From contig NC_059075.1 of assembly GCF_020497125.1 (NCBI RefSeq), positions 38,476,003-38,540,002 on the forward strand: a DNA stretch of 64,000 bases, read 5' to 3'. The notes below the pieces were generated by a model, which made no database searches, was not told the DNA's origin, and saw nothing but the letters and a program-made list of their open reading frames with translations. The DNA is from Mauremys mutica. Its lineage: Eukaryota > Chordata > Testudines > Geoemydidae. The position numbers and the translations under genes were made by a program. Of the stretch, positions 11,731-21,854 are shown piece after piece (the stretch's first letter is position 1; every line of letters starts with the position of its first letter).

Positions 11731-11864
11731 TGGGACTCTTGAGGATGTGATACCAGTACCCAAGATGCCAAACCCCATTTTCCTTTATTTGTAAACCACT
11801 TTCCCATTTCCTCAGTGCTTGGTCCTGTATCACCACAGACCTTTGGGAGCTGAGCATTGTAGAA

Positions 11865-12767
11865 GTGGGATACATTATCTGGTTTATTTCTACACTTTAT
11901 TCCCACCCTCCCTCCATTTCCCTCTTCAGGGCCCTTTTGCGTGAAGAACTTCTGGTTTCAGACATTCAATCTCTCCTTCAGGTGGGAGCCATAGAGGTGG
12001 TTCCACAGAATTTAAGAGGGAAGGGTTTCTACTCCCAGTACTTCCTAATCCCAGAAGCAAAGGGAGGTCTCAGACCTATCCTAGACCTGTGTCAGCTCAA
12101 CAATGATCTCAAAAAGATAAAGTTTTACATGGTCACCCTGGCATCCATCATTCCCTCTCTGGATCCGAGGTATGCCAGCCTCGATTTTAGGGATGCTTAC
12201 TTTCATGTGTCAATATATGAAGGACACAGAAAGTTCCTCAGGTTTGTAGTGAAGTATTTGCATTACCAGATCACGGTGCTTTTGGCCTCTCTGCAGCATC
12301 TCTGGTGTTCACACAATGCATGGCTGTGTAGCAGCATTCCTGAGGAGACGAGGAGTGCAGGTCTACCCTTACCTGGACAGCTAGCTAATCATGGGCTGGT
12401 CCAAGTTATATCCAATGTTGTACTCGTTTTAGTCAACATTCAAGGTCCTAGGCCTATTGATCAATGCAAACAAGTCTACCCTTTGCCCGTGACAGAGGAT
12501 AGAGTTTATAGTGGCAGTGTTGGACTCTACCCAGCTCAGAGTGTTTCTCCCAGAGTCAAGGCTCCAATCGTTCTCAAGTTTCATCCAATCACAACAGCCC
12601 AAAACTGTATGAGGTTCCTAGGACACATTGTTTTATGCTTATATGTAATACAACATGTGAGACTGCACCTCAGATCCCCCAGACATGGCTGGCCTCAATG
12701 TACTAGCAAGCCGTCTTCATCTGAACACTGCGCTCACGGTACCTTCTTAAGTTCTGGTTTCAATTAA
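11865..12767 (+). pseudogene. DIRS reverse transcriptase remnant
   Basis: A 300-codon open frame with RT blocks: GLRPILDLCQLNNDLKK, MVTLASIIPSLDPRYASLDF and RDAYFHVSI, matching DIRS1-type RT fingers and palm. After about residue 150 the family sequence continues in another frame, and the catalytic box reads YLDS followed by TAG (12370-12384) instead of YLDD, so the second catalytic aspartate is lost. The remaining open frame is out of register. Confidence 0.8.
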
Positions 12768-12904
12768 TTGGTGGTTAGATCCTCTCAATGATTGTGTGGG
12801 TGTTCCCTTCATCCGCCCTCAACCATAAATGACTCTGGTCTCAGACGCATTGCTGTAGGGTGGGGGCTCACTTGGGGCCCCTCTGAATTCAGGGTCTTTG
12901 GTCC

Positions 12905-13440
12905 TTGAGGGAGCTCTTTTCATATCAGTGTCCAAGAACTAAGGGTGATTCATCTTGCCTGTCTGTCTTTTCTACCTCATGTCAGAGGGAGAAACCTGTT
13001 TGTTCTTACAAACAACACTGCAGCTATGTTTTACCTCAACAGGCAGGGAGGAGCTCGCTCATCCCTCCTTTGTCAGGAAGTGATTCACCTATGGGACTTT
13101 TGCTAGCCCATTCAATCAACATCAAGGCCCCTTACCTTTCAGGGGTGCAGAACAAGCTAGCAGACTGCCTGAGCAGGTCATTTTCGAGTCGCCATAAGTG
13201 GTCTCTTCGCCCAGATGTAGCTAGATACATTTTCCAGTGGGGGATAGAGGGGGAATTCCCCAAATAGACCTATTTTCAAACATGTTCAACAGAATATGTC
13301 ACCAGTTCTGCTCTCTGCAAGGCCACAGTCTGGGCTCAATCACCAATGCTTTCCTGCTACCCTGTACAGAAAAGCTTTGCTACAATTTCCACCAATCCCA
13401 CTCAGACACTGAGTGCTACTGAAAATCAAGCAGGATCACA
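12905..13440 (+). pseudogene. DIRS RNase H remnant
   Basis: Contains GVQNKLADCLSRSFSS and RHKWSLRPDVARYIF, then (next frame) IDLFSNMFNRICHQFCS, the C-terminal RNase H and connection blocks of DIRS elements. Broken by a stop at 13266 and a frameshift. Confidence 0.7.
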
Positions 13441-13464
13441 CCCACATTATATTAATAGCCCCAG

Positions 13465-13610
13465 TGTGACCCAGGGCCGCCCAGAGGATTCCGGGGCCTG
13501 GGGTCTTCGGCGGCGGGGGGCCCCCGCTTCGGCAGTAATTCGGAGGCAGGGGGTCCTTCCGCTCCGGGACCCGCCGCCGAAGTGCCTCAAAGACCCTTGG
13601 GTTGTATTCT
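13465..13610. repeat. GC-rich repeat fragment inside DIRS
   Basis: A CpG-rich block (CTTCGGCGGCGGGG, CCGCCGCCGAAGTGCC) unlike its AT-rich surroundings. It resembles GC-rich turtle DNA-transposon interiors such as 44280-44400. Probably a secondary insertion or a patch left by the deletion that removed ORF3. Confidence 0.45.
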
Positions 13611-13719
13611 AGAAATGATGCCAAATTTGGTCAAACTGTTCTACAGTCTGTTTGTACATGAACTCTGATCCCTCTGCCTATACTACTGCTTGGGAGTCAC
13701 CAAGAGTGGAATGCACATG

Positions 13720-14050
13720 TGAAATCATTCAGAGAAGAAAAACGGTGACTAATCTTTCTTAACTGTTGTTCTTCAATATGTGTTGCACATGTCCATTCCA
13801 CGAGCTACCCTTGTACTCCTTTACATTGGCGTTTCTGGAAAGAAGGAACTGAAGGGCTTCGGGGTCAGCTGGGCCCTTTATACCAATGCCAGCAGCACGC
13901 TGCAGCAGAGGACACTCAAGCCCCCAATGGATACCACTGAGGGGAAAATTTCTGGCAACTGTAAATGGTGCATACACACACCAAGAGTGGAATGTACATG
14001 TGTAAAAATCTCGAAAAACACAATTATGAAAGGTTAGTAACCTTTTTTTC
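13720..14050 (-). repeat. DIRS right inverted terminal repeat and internal complementary region
   Basis: 13993-14050 and the segment 13735-13800 are related in inverted orientation (CTAATCTTTC.. versus GAAAGGTTAGTAACC), giving the short internal complementary arrangement used in DIRS circle formation. Confidence 0.65.
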
Positions 14051-15500
14051 TCTAGTCCTCTGGGACTACCCCCATCCTTCATGAGTTCTTGACATTCATT
14101 GCTAACCATTCAGAGATTGTTTCAGCTAGTTCCTTAAATACCCGAGGATGAATTTCCTCAGGTCCTGTTGACTTAAAGACATCCAATTTATATAAATATT
14201 CTTTAATCTTTTCTGTCCCTGTTCTGGGTTGTGTTCCTTGACCCTAGATGTAAATATTAAGTGTGTTAGGTAACTGGTCACAGTTAACCTTTTTAATGAA
14301 GAGTGAAATAAAATAGATGTTAAACATCTCAGCCTTCCTGATGTTCTCCATTATTAGCTCTCGTTCCCTGCTAAGCAGTGGACCTAATTTCCTTCATCTT
14401 TCTCTTGTTCCTCATGTATTTATAGTACTACTTCTTATTGCCTTTTATTTCTTTTGCTAGGTGTATGTCATTTTATGCCTTAACCTTTCCGATTTTGACC
14501 CTATATGCTTGTGCTATTCTTTTGTACTCCTCCTTAGCTGTTTCTCCATGTCTCCACTTTTTGTAGGATTCCTTTTTGATTTTCAGGTCAGTAAAGAGCT
14601 CCTGAAAGAGCCATATTGGCCTCTTACTACTCTTCCTATCTTTCCTTAACATCAGAACTAGTTGCTTTTGTGCCTTTAATATTCTCTGTCTGAGCAACTG
14701 CCAGTTCTCCTAAACTCCTTTTTTCCTTAGATTTTCTTTCCAGAGCATCTAACTTGCCAGTTCTTTGAGTTTGTTGAATTCTGCTTTTTTTGAAGTCCGT
14801 TGTCCTTTTTCTGCTCTGCTCACTCCTTCCTTTTCTTAGAACCATTACATTTACTATTTTATGATCATTTTCACCCAAATTTTCTTCATCCTACAGATTC
14901 ACAACCAGTTCTTCCCTTTTAGTCAGAATGAAGTCTAAAATGGCAGCCTCCCTGGTTACTTTCCCCATTTTCTGAAACAAGATGTCACCAATACATTCCA
15001 AGAACTTATTTGGACATTGTGCGTTTTGCTATATTACATTTCCAACAGATGTCTGGATAAAATCCCCCATTACTACCAGGTCTTATGTTTTGGATAGTTA
15101 TCTTATCTTATTTAATATAGAAGTGCCTCGTCCACCTCCTACCCCTGATTTGGTGATCTATAGTGAACCCCTACCATGATGTTACCCCAGTTTTTCCTTC
15201 ACCAGAGACTTTCAGCTGCTCTGCCTCTCACTTTCTCCAGCACCTCAGAACAAGTGTATATAATTCATGATGCATAATGCAACACCTCCTTTCTTTTTAT
15301 CCTGCCTGTTCTTCCTGAAGAATCTATAACCCTCTATACTAATATTCTAGTCATAAGATTTGTCCCTGTGATGCCAATTAAGTCATAATTTACTTTATGT
15401 ATTAATACTTCCAGTTTTACTGTTTATTCCCAATACACCTTGCATTTGTTTATAGACATCTAAGATGTTGAGTAGATTACTCCACTGTTTTCCTCTTATT
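14051..15500 (-). mobile_element. CR1 LINE, antisense, endonuclease and N-terminal RT part
   Basis: Continues the CR1 split at 9249: the minus strand reads through pre-RT and endonuclease-domain blocks in order. Blocks include KKWRHGETAKEEYKRIAQAYR (14473-14697) and the segment 14636-14878, matching the pre-RT region of the + strand CR1 at 47880-50240. Many stops. Confidence 0.8.
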
Positions 15501-15503
15501 GCT

Positions 15504-15505
<2 letters not shown>

Positions 15506-15568
<63 letters not shown>
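15506..15568. repeat. (CA)n microsatellite
   Basis: Uninterrupted CA dinucleotide tract of about 31 units, just beyond the CR1 remnant. Confidence 0.97.
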
Positions 15569-15569
<1 letters not shown>

Positions 15570-15571
<2 letters not shown>

Positions 15572-16480
15572 AGTCCTCCGTTAAGGACAACATTTTTTAT
15601 ACATGCCTGTGGGCTTTTGTCACCTGCACCCTTTGAACCTCTTGTTCAACTTCTTATGGAAAAGAGATTACTAATGAAGGTAGATCTGCCCGAAGAAGGG
15701 TTAAGCTTTATTAAATAAGTTTCTGTTTGGAGGTCAGAATGACAGCTTCATATTTGGTTGCTGATAAGTAGTCATCCTGCTTGCCTAACTGCATGGCTTG
15801 ATAATGTGCTTTATAGTCTTGCTCAGAATGCTATCAGTACATAGTGCATTCTCCAGGTTAGAATCTGTCCTTTGATTTTGTGAAGATAATGTGAGCTTGC
15901 TCTACAGAGTGAAAGGGATTGAACCCTGCTGCAAGATATTAATATATAGAAATGTTCTTGGTTTCCTTCCAGGGAGAGTAGAAATCTGCAACTCTCCAAT
16001 GTCAAGGGCTATAATTTTTTCTAGATATCATCTTTCATTTCTCAGAGACCAAGTACAAGTGCTGATATACAGTGGTCCTCAGTGAGGCAGTTTATTGGGC
16101 ATGGCACATACTATAGAACTGCTTAAAGGGGATGCTCTGTATTGAGTCCATAGAATTTTCTTGAGGAATATTACTTGCTCAGTATGTGAAATGTTTTTCT
16201 TCATATTTCCATACAAATAGGCCAATAAGCTTTGTAAATAGGCCATTCATATGTTTGTTAAAGCATTTTATTTTAAGTAACCACCCCATAAAGAGGATTT
16301 GTCAAAGTTTAAAAAACCACAGTTTTAATGTAATCTAACAATAAAGAAAGTTTCTAATGTGCTGATAATTTTCACTGTAGTATCCCATATATAAAGATTA
16401 ACTCTTTACAATCAAATCCATAACCCTAAGAAGTACACAAATACCAACTGCATTAAATGGTGAAACTGCAGACACTTTTC
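15570..16480. other. Intron, nothing recognised
   Basis: No exon or repeat that I can support. Confidence 0.45.
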
Positions 16481-16483
16481 AAG

Positions 16484-16740
16484 CTACCCAGTGGTTAAGA
16501 TGGGAGAGACTTTGAGTCAGGACTTCTGAGTTCTCCTCCTAGCTCTGCCCCTGATTTGCCATGTAACCTTGGGTTAATCATATAGCTGCTCTGTGTTTCA
16601 GTTTCCATTATCCTTAAATTGTGGGTAATGATGCTTTCCTCCCTCTCTGTGAGAGCCAGTTAATTAATGCTTGTAATGCTCTTTGAGAGCCACCATTAAA
16701 TTATTTTAGAGTACAAAATATTAATGTAAATCATAAGTGA
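16484..16740 (+). mobile_element. MIR-type SINE relic
   Basis: Starts CAGTGGTTAAGATGGGAGAG, then CTGCCCCTGATTTGCCATGT, CAGTTTCCATTATCC and TGCTTTCCTCCCTCTCTGTGAG, the usual order of a MIR: tRNA-like head, CORE and 3' part. Strongly diverged. Confidence 0.65.
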
Positions 16741-16744
16741 AAGA

Positions 16745-19700
16745 TTTCAGCCTATAACAACCCAGAAAAATTGATTGTCCCTCATGATTGGAAATCCTTG
16801 TTAAACCTGTAGTATGTGTAGTGAGTCAGGCTCTTTCCACACATGCTGCTCTCCTGAATTACTCTTCCTTGCTTTCAAATAATTATTTCCAAAAGTATTT
16901 CCATTGGCTGCAGTGGGTATTGGAACAGATCTTAGTAAATTATGTTAAACTGAGTTTCTCAAATGTGTGGTCCATGGACCACTAGTGGGTCCACAAAGCA
17001 CTAGCTAGTGAATTATAGAGAACTGGTTGGCCAATATAGTGCTGCCGCCTCCTCAAGTCCAAATGCTAGTTTGCATTAAAACAGCTCAAAATGCCTGAAA
17101 TACATTCCTAATATTACTTTTTCCATGTAAACAATTCCTGTCATTACCACAGAGATGTTATGTGATCATGAATGTGAGGGAAGGTGGTCCATGCAATTGT
17201 AAATAGGAGGGGAAGTGTCCATGAGGCAATATCTTAATTACAATGTGGTCCACCCCATGCTAAACATCTGGTGTCTAGATTGAAAGTTCATTTTTTTGGC
17301 ATGTCCAGTTATTTCTCATTCAGATCCCCATGTTAACAAAGATCCATTGTTTTTAATGTGCATGAATACAGTTTTTGCGTAACAAAAATTCCAAGTCATT
17401 TAAGCCTCAATGAAAACAATCTATTGTGACAAATGCAAGTTGAACTCATACATTGTGTAACTTCACAAGTTTCTATGAAGAGTTGTTTATCTTCACTTTC
17501 TTGTTCTTTCTTTCACTCATTTTAAAGGTAATCTGCACTTTTCAAAATCAATTGTAGTATTCCGTGCTGAAATCCACAATTAAGATGAGCAAGAGGGGCA
17601 ATTAAAGTGTAGTGAACTACATTTTATTTTCATTGTGGGCTCCTCCTAAACTCATGGGTCACTGGGTCATAGCATGTCTCAGCTACCATGGAACTTGTCT
17701 GGTGCATGAGCTAGCCTATAAGCAGTCAGGTACCTTAAGTGTAATTTTTTTTACATTGTGTGGTGTATTTTTGCAAAATCCCGCCTTTCCTATCCCCATA
17801 GTTAATTTAGACTCTTTGTGATCTGAAGCAATGGGAAAGCTACAAAACCACATCATATAATAAAACACCACTTACCTGGCATATTTTATACTGGGTCTAT
17901 GATCCAGACAAGTTCCATAGTTGATCTGAGACATCATCATGCTAGTGCTAGCTTACATGTTGGATCTGGCACTCCACAATTTTAGGGGTCTTTAAATGGA
18001 AAAAAATAAAAGATACCTTCAAAATCAATGTGTTAGGTGTGTTTTGCTATTCAGGTATTCAGCATGCAACTTTACATTTAGTTCATTTAAAAAAAAACTC
18101 TTGTGGGTCACCTTTAACATTATGTCTTCTAGATGAGTTGTAAGTAACTGCCTGCTGAAATACATGGTGTCACTTAAAATTATGGATACATTTAATCTTT
18201 TTTATGGATAGTGTTCAGGGATTAACTAACTGTACTTAAGTCATCTCTCATTTAAAAAAAAACTCTAACTCTACTGATTGGTCACTTGATTTACCTATCT
18301 CAGGAAAGAAAGCAGCACTGTACATGACAGTCAGTAAAGTTTTATTGTGTGTGTGTATTCAGTGTATTAGCTATTAAACCAAACTTTAGGTGGAATATAT
18401 ACAAACCTGATTTGATTTATTTTTGTGTTTATCACTGTGGCTTTGAAACTAAAAATAAAATAGAGTGTCTGATTTTGATTTAGATCTGTCCCTGGGGATA
18501 GCACACAGCTGCCTATCACCGAGGATACATCAGTATAGGAGGATTAACTGTTCACATGCACTTTAAACATCAAAGTGTTTATATAAAGTCATGGAAAATG
18601 AGTAATTCGTTTTATCATTCTCTGTCTGAACACAATGCCTCTTAAAAAGTAAATAATCTTTTATTTTAAGAACAGAAATGATTAATATCATTCACTGAAT
18701 GGAACAGTGTGCTTTTAAGTAAATTAACATGGATGCTGCTTCTATCAGTACAATTGGATTTTTTTCCACTTATCAGTACCATCAGTGCGCTGTATCAGTA
18801 CCCTCTGTTCCCTACTAAATAATGAGCAGACAGACATGATTGCTGTCTTCAGGATTACTTGTATGCATTATGGCACATAGCTGGTTTCTGGGAAATAATT
18901 AGCAGTACTTAATTGCCCTCTGTGTCAGGTGTTTCCACCATTCTTTTTAGCATTTTGTTCTGTGTGGCTAAACTCTAAACTCTTTTAATAGAGAAGAGTT
19001 TAGTCATTAATGATATAAATGCAGCACTTGATCCATATTATGGAGGTTACTATACATGTTATTAAACCATTGTTGCACCACTTCTATGGGTCAGCTAAAA
19101 GCTCAGCCTTCTTTTCTTCTTTCCCTCCCTCTCTTTGACCTGTTCTTTGTGCTGCCTCCCTCTTTATTGCAGTTCTCCTCCCTGTCTTTCGTTTGTTTAT
19201 TTTGCCTTTTCCATTCCACCACCCCCAGAATGTCCTCATAGGGTCTTGTGGGACAGAGGTGTCTTCTGTGCCTCAAAATGAGATACATGTGGAATTGTAC
19301 AAGTTATCCTATCCAGCTCAGATCATAAATTACTCTGTAAAGTTTGAACTTCTTTTTAAATTAACATATATAAATTGAATGCTGTCTTGAGGGCTTTTCT
19401 CAGCATTAGGGCTGGATTAAGACATAGGTACTATAGGCAGATGCTTAGGGTTTCAAATCCTGGCATCACATAATAAAATGAGAATCTGAGCTTTCATTTT
19501 TTAAAAAGGTATGAAACCATTGTGGATGCAAAGTAAAGCTTAAAAACATGAAAAGAGTATAACTGGTGCCTGCCTGAGTCTGCGGACAGTCTGAAACATG
19601 AGATCCAAGACACGGGAACTACCCTTTCTAAAACTTGCTGCCACTCCAAAGAGGTGCAGGCTAATGGTATAGGCCTGGTGTTAAGGGGGCCCCATGTGAG

Positions 19701-19960
19701 CTGTGCCTCGGGCCCCCAGAGAGCTTTAATTCAGCCCCACATGAAAGTTAAATCTCAAATGAAAGCTGCCCTGCTGTTTGGAAGTCTAGTACTTCAGGAA
19801 GATAGAGAAGTTAACGTATACAGTAAACTAAAGATTTTAAAGTTTGATTTGGCTTGTGAACCAAGAAAACAAAAGATGTTTAATTTTGTTAGGTGTTTTT
19901 GTTCAAAGTCAGTAGCTTTATAGTCCTTTTCCTGTGATGGAATGTTCCTGAAAGGTATTG
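16745..19960. other. Intron with a possible hAT relic
   Basis: 16955-17030 (TTTCTCAAATGTGTGGTCCA and following) resembles the start of a Charlie-type hAT element, and 17235-17260 may be its other end. Otherwise unrecognised AT-rich sequence. Confidence 0.35.
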
Positions 19961-20038
19961 TTCCTCTAAGGGCTTGTCTACACTGGCAAGTTTCTGTGCA
20001 GTAAAGGAGCTTTTTGCACTCAAACTGCAGATGTTTGA

Positions 20039-20243
20039 GGGGGGAGGGATAGCTCAGTGGTTTGAGCATTGGCCTGCTGAACCCAGGGTTGTGAGTTCAA
20101 TCTTTGAGGGGGCCACTTAGGGATCTGGGGCAAAAATCAGTACTTGGTCCTGCTAGTGAAGGCATGGGGCTGCACTCAATGACCTTTCAAGGTCCCTTCC
20201 AGTTCTAGGAGATAGGATACCTCCACTATTAAAAAAAAAAAAA
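20039..20243 (+). mobile_element. Cryptodiran tRNA-derived SINE
   Basis: The tRNA-like head has box A (TAGCTCAGTGG, about 20050-20060) and a degenerate box B (AGTTCAATC, about 20095), a body with CACTTAGGGATCTGGGG and CCTTCCAGTTCTAGGAGATA, and a poly-A tail (about 20230-20243). This family is characteristic of cryptodiran turtles. It is a SINE and not a working tRNA gene. Confidence 0.9.
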
Positions 20244-20374
20244 TTGTACGCACTGCCAAGCCACTTTGTGTGCAGAAACTCCTCAGTTGTAGCTCTGAAA
20301 AAATCCACCATGACAAGAGTCGTAAGGCTATTTGCACAGAGGTTCCGGCACTCTATTGCCATTGTAGACACTTG

Positions 20375-21534
20375 TGTGATGGATTGGATCACAGAAAACC
20401 CCTTGGGAATTGCCAAGTGCTGTGCCAAGACTACTTCTGCCCCTGCTTTCCCTGTCAGCTCAGGACTCCAGCACCCTGTCTTGCTGAGCCAGACACTTCC
20501 ATCTGCTCCAACAAAGACCCAGGGTCTGAATTACTTGCCCCAAAGCTGCAGACTTAACTGAAAGCAGCTTACAGAAGTGTTCTTGTGTTTAACACTCAGA
20601 TGCCCAACTCCCAATGGGGTCTAAACCAAAATAAATCAGTTTTACCCTGTATAAAGCTTATACAGGGTAAACGCATAAATCGTTCGCTCTCTATAACACT
20701 GATAGAGAGATATGCACAGCTGTTTGTCCTCCCCCCCACAGGTATTAATACATACTTTAGGTTAATAAGTAAAAAGTGATTTTATTAAATACAGAAAGTA
20801 GGATTTAAGTGGTTCCAAGTAGTGACAGACAGAACAAAGTGAATTACCAAGTGAAATAAAATAAAACACACAAATCTAAGCCTAATACAGTAATACAACT
20901 GAGTACAGATAAAATCTCACCCTGAAAGATGTTTCAATAAGTCTCTTTCACAGACTGGTGCCTTCCAGGCCTGGGCACAATCCTTTCCCCTGGTACAGCT
21001 CTTGTTCCAGCTCAGGTGGTAGCTAGGGGATTCCTCATGATGGCTCCCCCCTTCCTCTGTTCCACCCACTAATATCTCTTTTGCATAAGGTGGGAATCCT
21101 TTGTCCCTCTGCCACCCTCCCTCTCTATGGAAAAGCACCAGGTTAAAGATGGATTCCAGTTCAGGTGACATGATGATATGTCACTGTAAGACTCCATTAC
21201 CCACTTGCCAGCACACAGGTACACAGGAAGGCTTACAGGTAAAACAGCCATCTGCAGTCAATTGTCCTGGTTAATGGGAATCATCAAGATTCCAAACCAC
21301 CATTAATGGCCCGCACTTTGCATAATTACAATAGGCCCTCAGAGTTATAGTTCATATTTCTAGTTTCAGATACAAGAGTGGTACATTTATACAAATAGGA
21401 TGATCACACTCAATCAATTATAAGTTTTGTAATGATACCTTACAAGAGACCTTTTGCATGAAGCATATTCCAGTAACATTATATTTACACGCATTCGCAT
21501 ATTTTCATAAAATCATATAGAGTGCAACGTCACA
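20375..21534 (-). mobile_element. Solo LTR of an endogenous retrovirus
   Basis: A 1,160-bp LTR (TG..CA), flanked by the 5-bp duplication ACTTG (20370-20374 and 21535-21539). On the minus strand it carries AATAAA (20786-20781) downstream of a degenerate TATA region near 21080. No internal retroviral sequence, so this is the product of LTR-LTR recombination. A truncated sister in + orientation is at 44533-45170. Confidence 0.85.
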
Positions 21535-21854
21535 ACTTGATTGCTTTTTGCGCTGTAATTGGCCTCCGGAGCTGTCCCATAATGCCTCAAGTGACCGCTC
21601 TGCTCATTGTTTTGAACTCGGCTGCCCTGGAGACATGCGCCCCTCCCCTTTCAAAGAACCCTTTCTGATAGCCCTTTGGTGCTGTGCTGATCTGCTCCAG
21701 GACACAAAGCAAATCATTAATGTGGAATGTTTGTGCTGTTGAACATAGAGGGGTGGGTGGGTGTGAGAGACAGAGTGCTGTGTTTAATTACAGCATTTTA
21801 ATAAAAGTGGTATAACTTGTGGCACAGAAACTTGCCAGTGTAGACATACCCCAG

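Larger units (their letters stand above)
9250..14050 (+). mobile_element. DIRS-type tyrosine-recombinase retrotransposon, defective
   Basis: A 4.8-kb insertion that splits an antisense CR1. Its termini are inverted copies of each other: left 9250-9500 and right about 13785-14050 share CATGTGCATTC..CTCTTGGTG-type blocks and the TATAAAGGGCCCAGC block in opposite orientation. That is the DIRS signature, unlike the direct LTRs of other retrotransposons. In order: gag-like ORF1 (9638-11730), reverse transcriptase (11865-12767), RNase H (about 12900-13440), then only about 300 bp before the right terminus, so the tyrosine recombinase ORF is missing. Stops and frameshifts throughout. Confidence 0.87.
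19967..21853. mobile_element. Harbinger-like DNA transposon split by a SINE and a solo LTR
   Basis: The left end TGTCTACACTGGCAAG (followed by TTTCTGTGC) and the right end CTTGCCAGTGTAGACA (preceded by GCACAGAAA) form a perfect 25-bp inverted pair. Subtracting the SINE (20039-20243) and the LTR (20375-21534) leaves about 0.5 kb of original element, non-coding. A clean 3-bp target duplication is not visible, so the superfamily is uncertain. Confidence 0.65.

Noticed and set aside
15506..15568. CA tract as a CRISPR-like or regulatory array
   Set aside because: Simple dinucleotide microsatellite without spacers.
20039..20110. Functional tRNA gene
   Set aside because: The box A and box B sequences belong to a SINE with body and poly-A tail; no cloverleaf acceptor stem.
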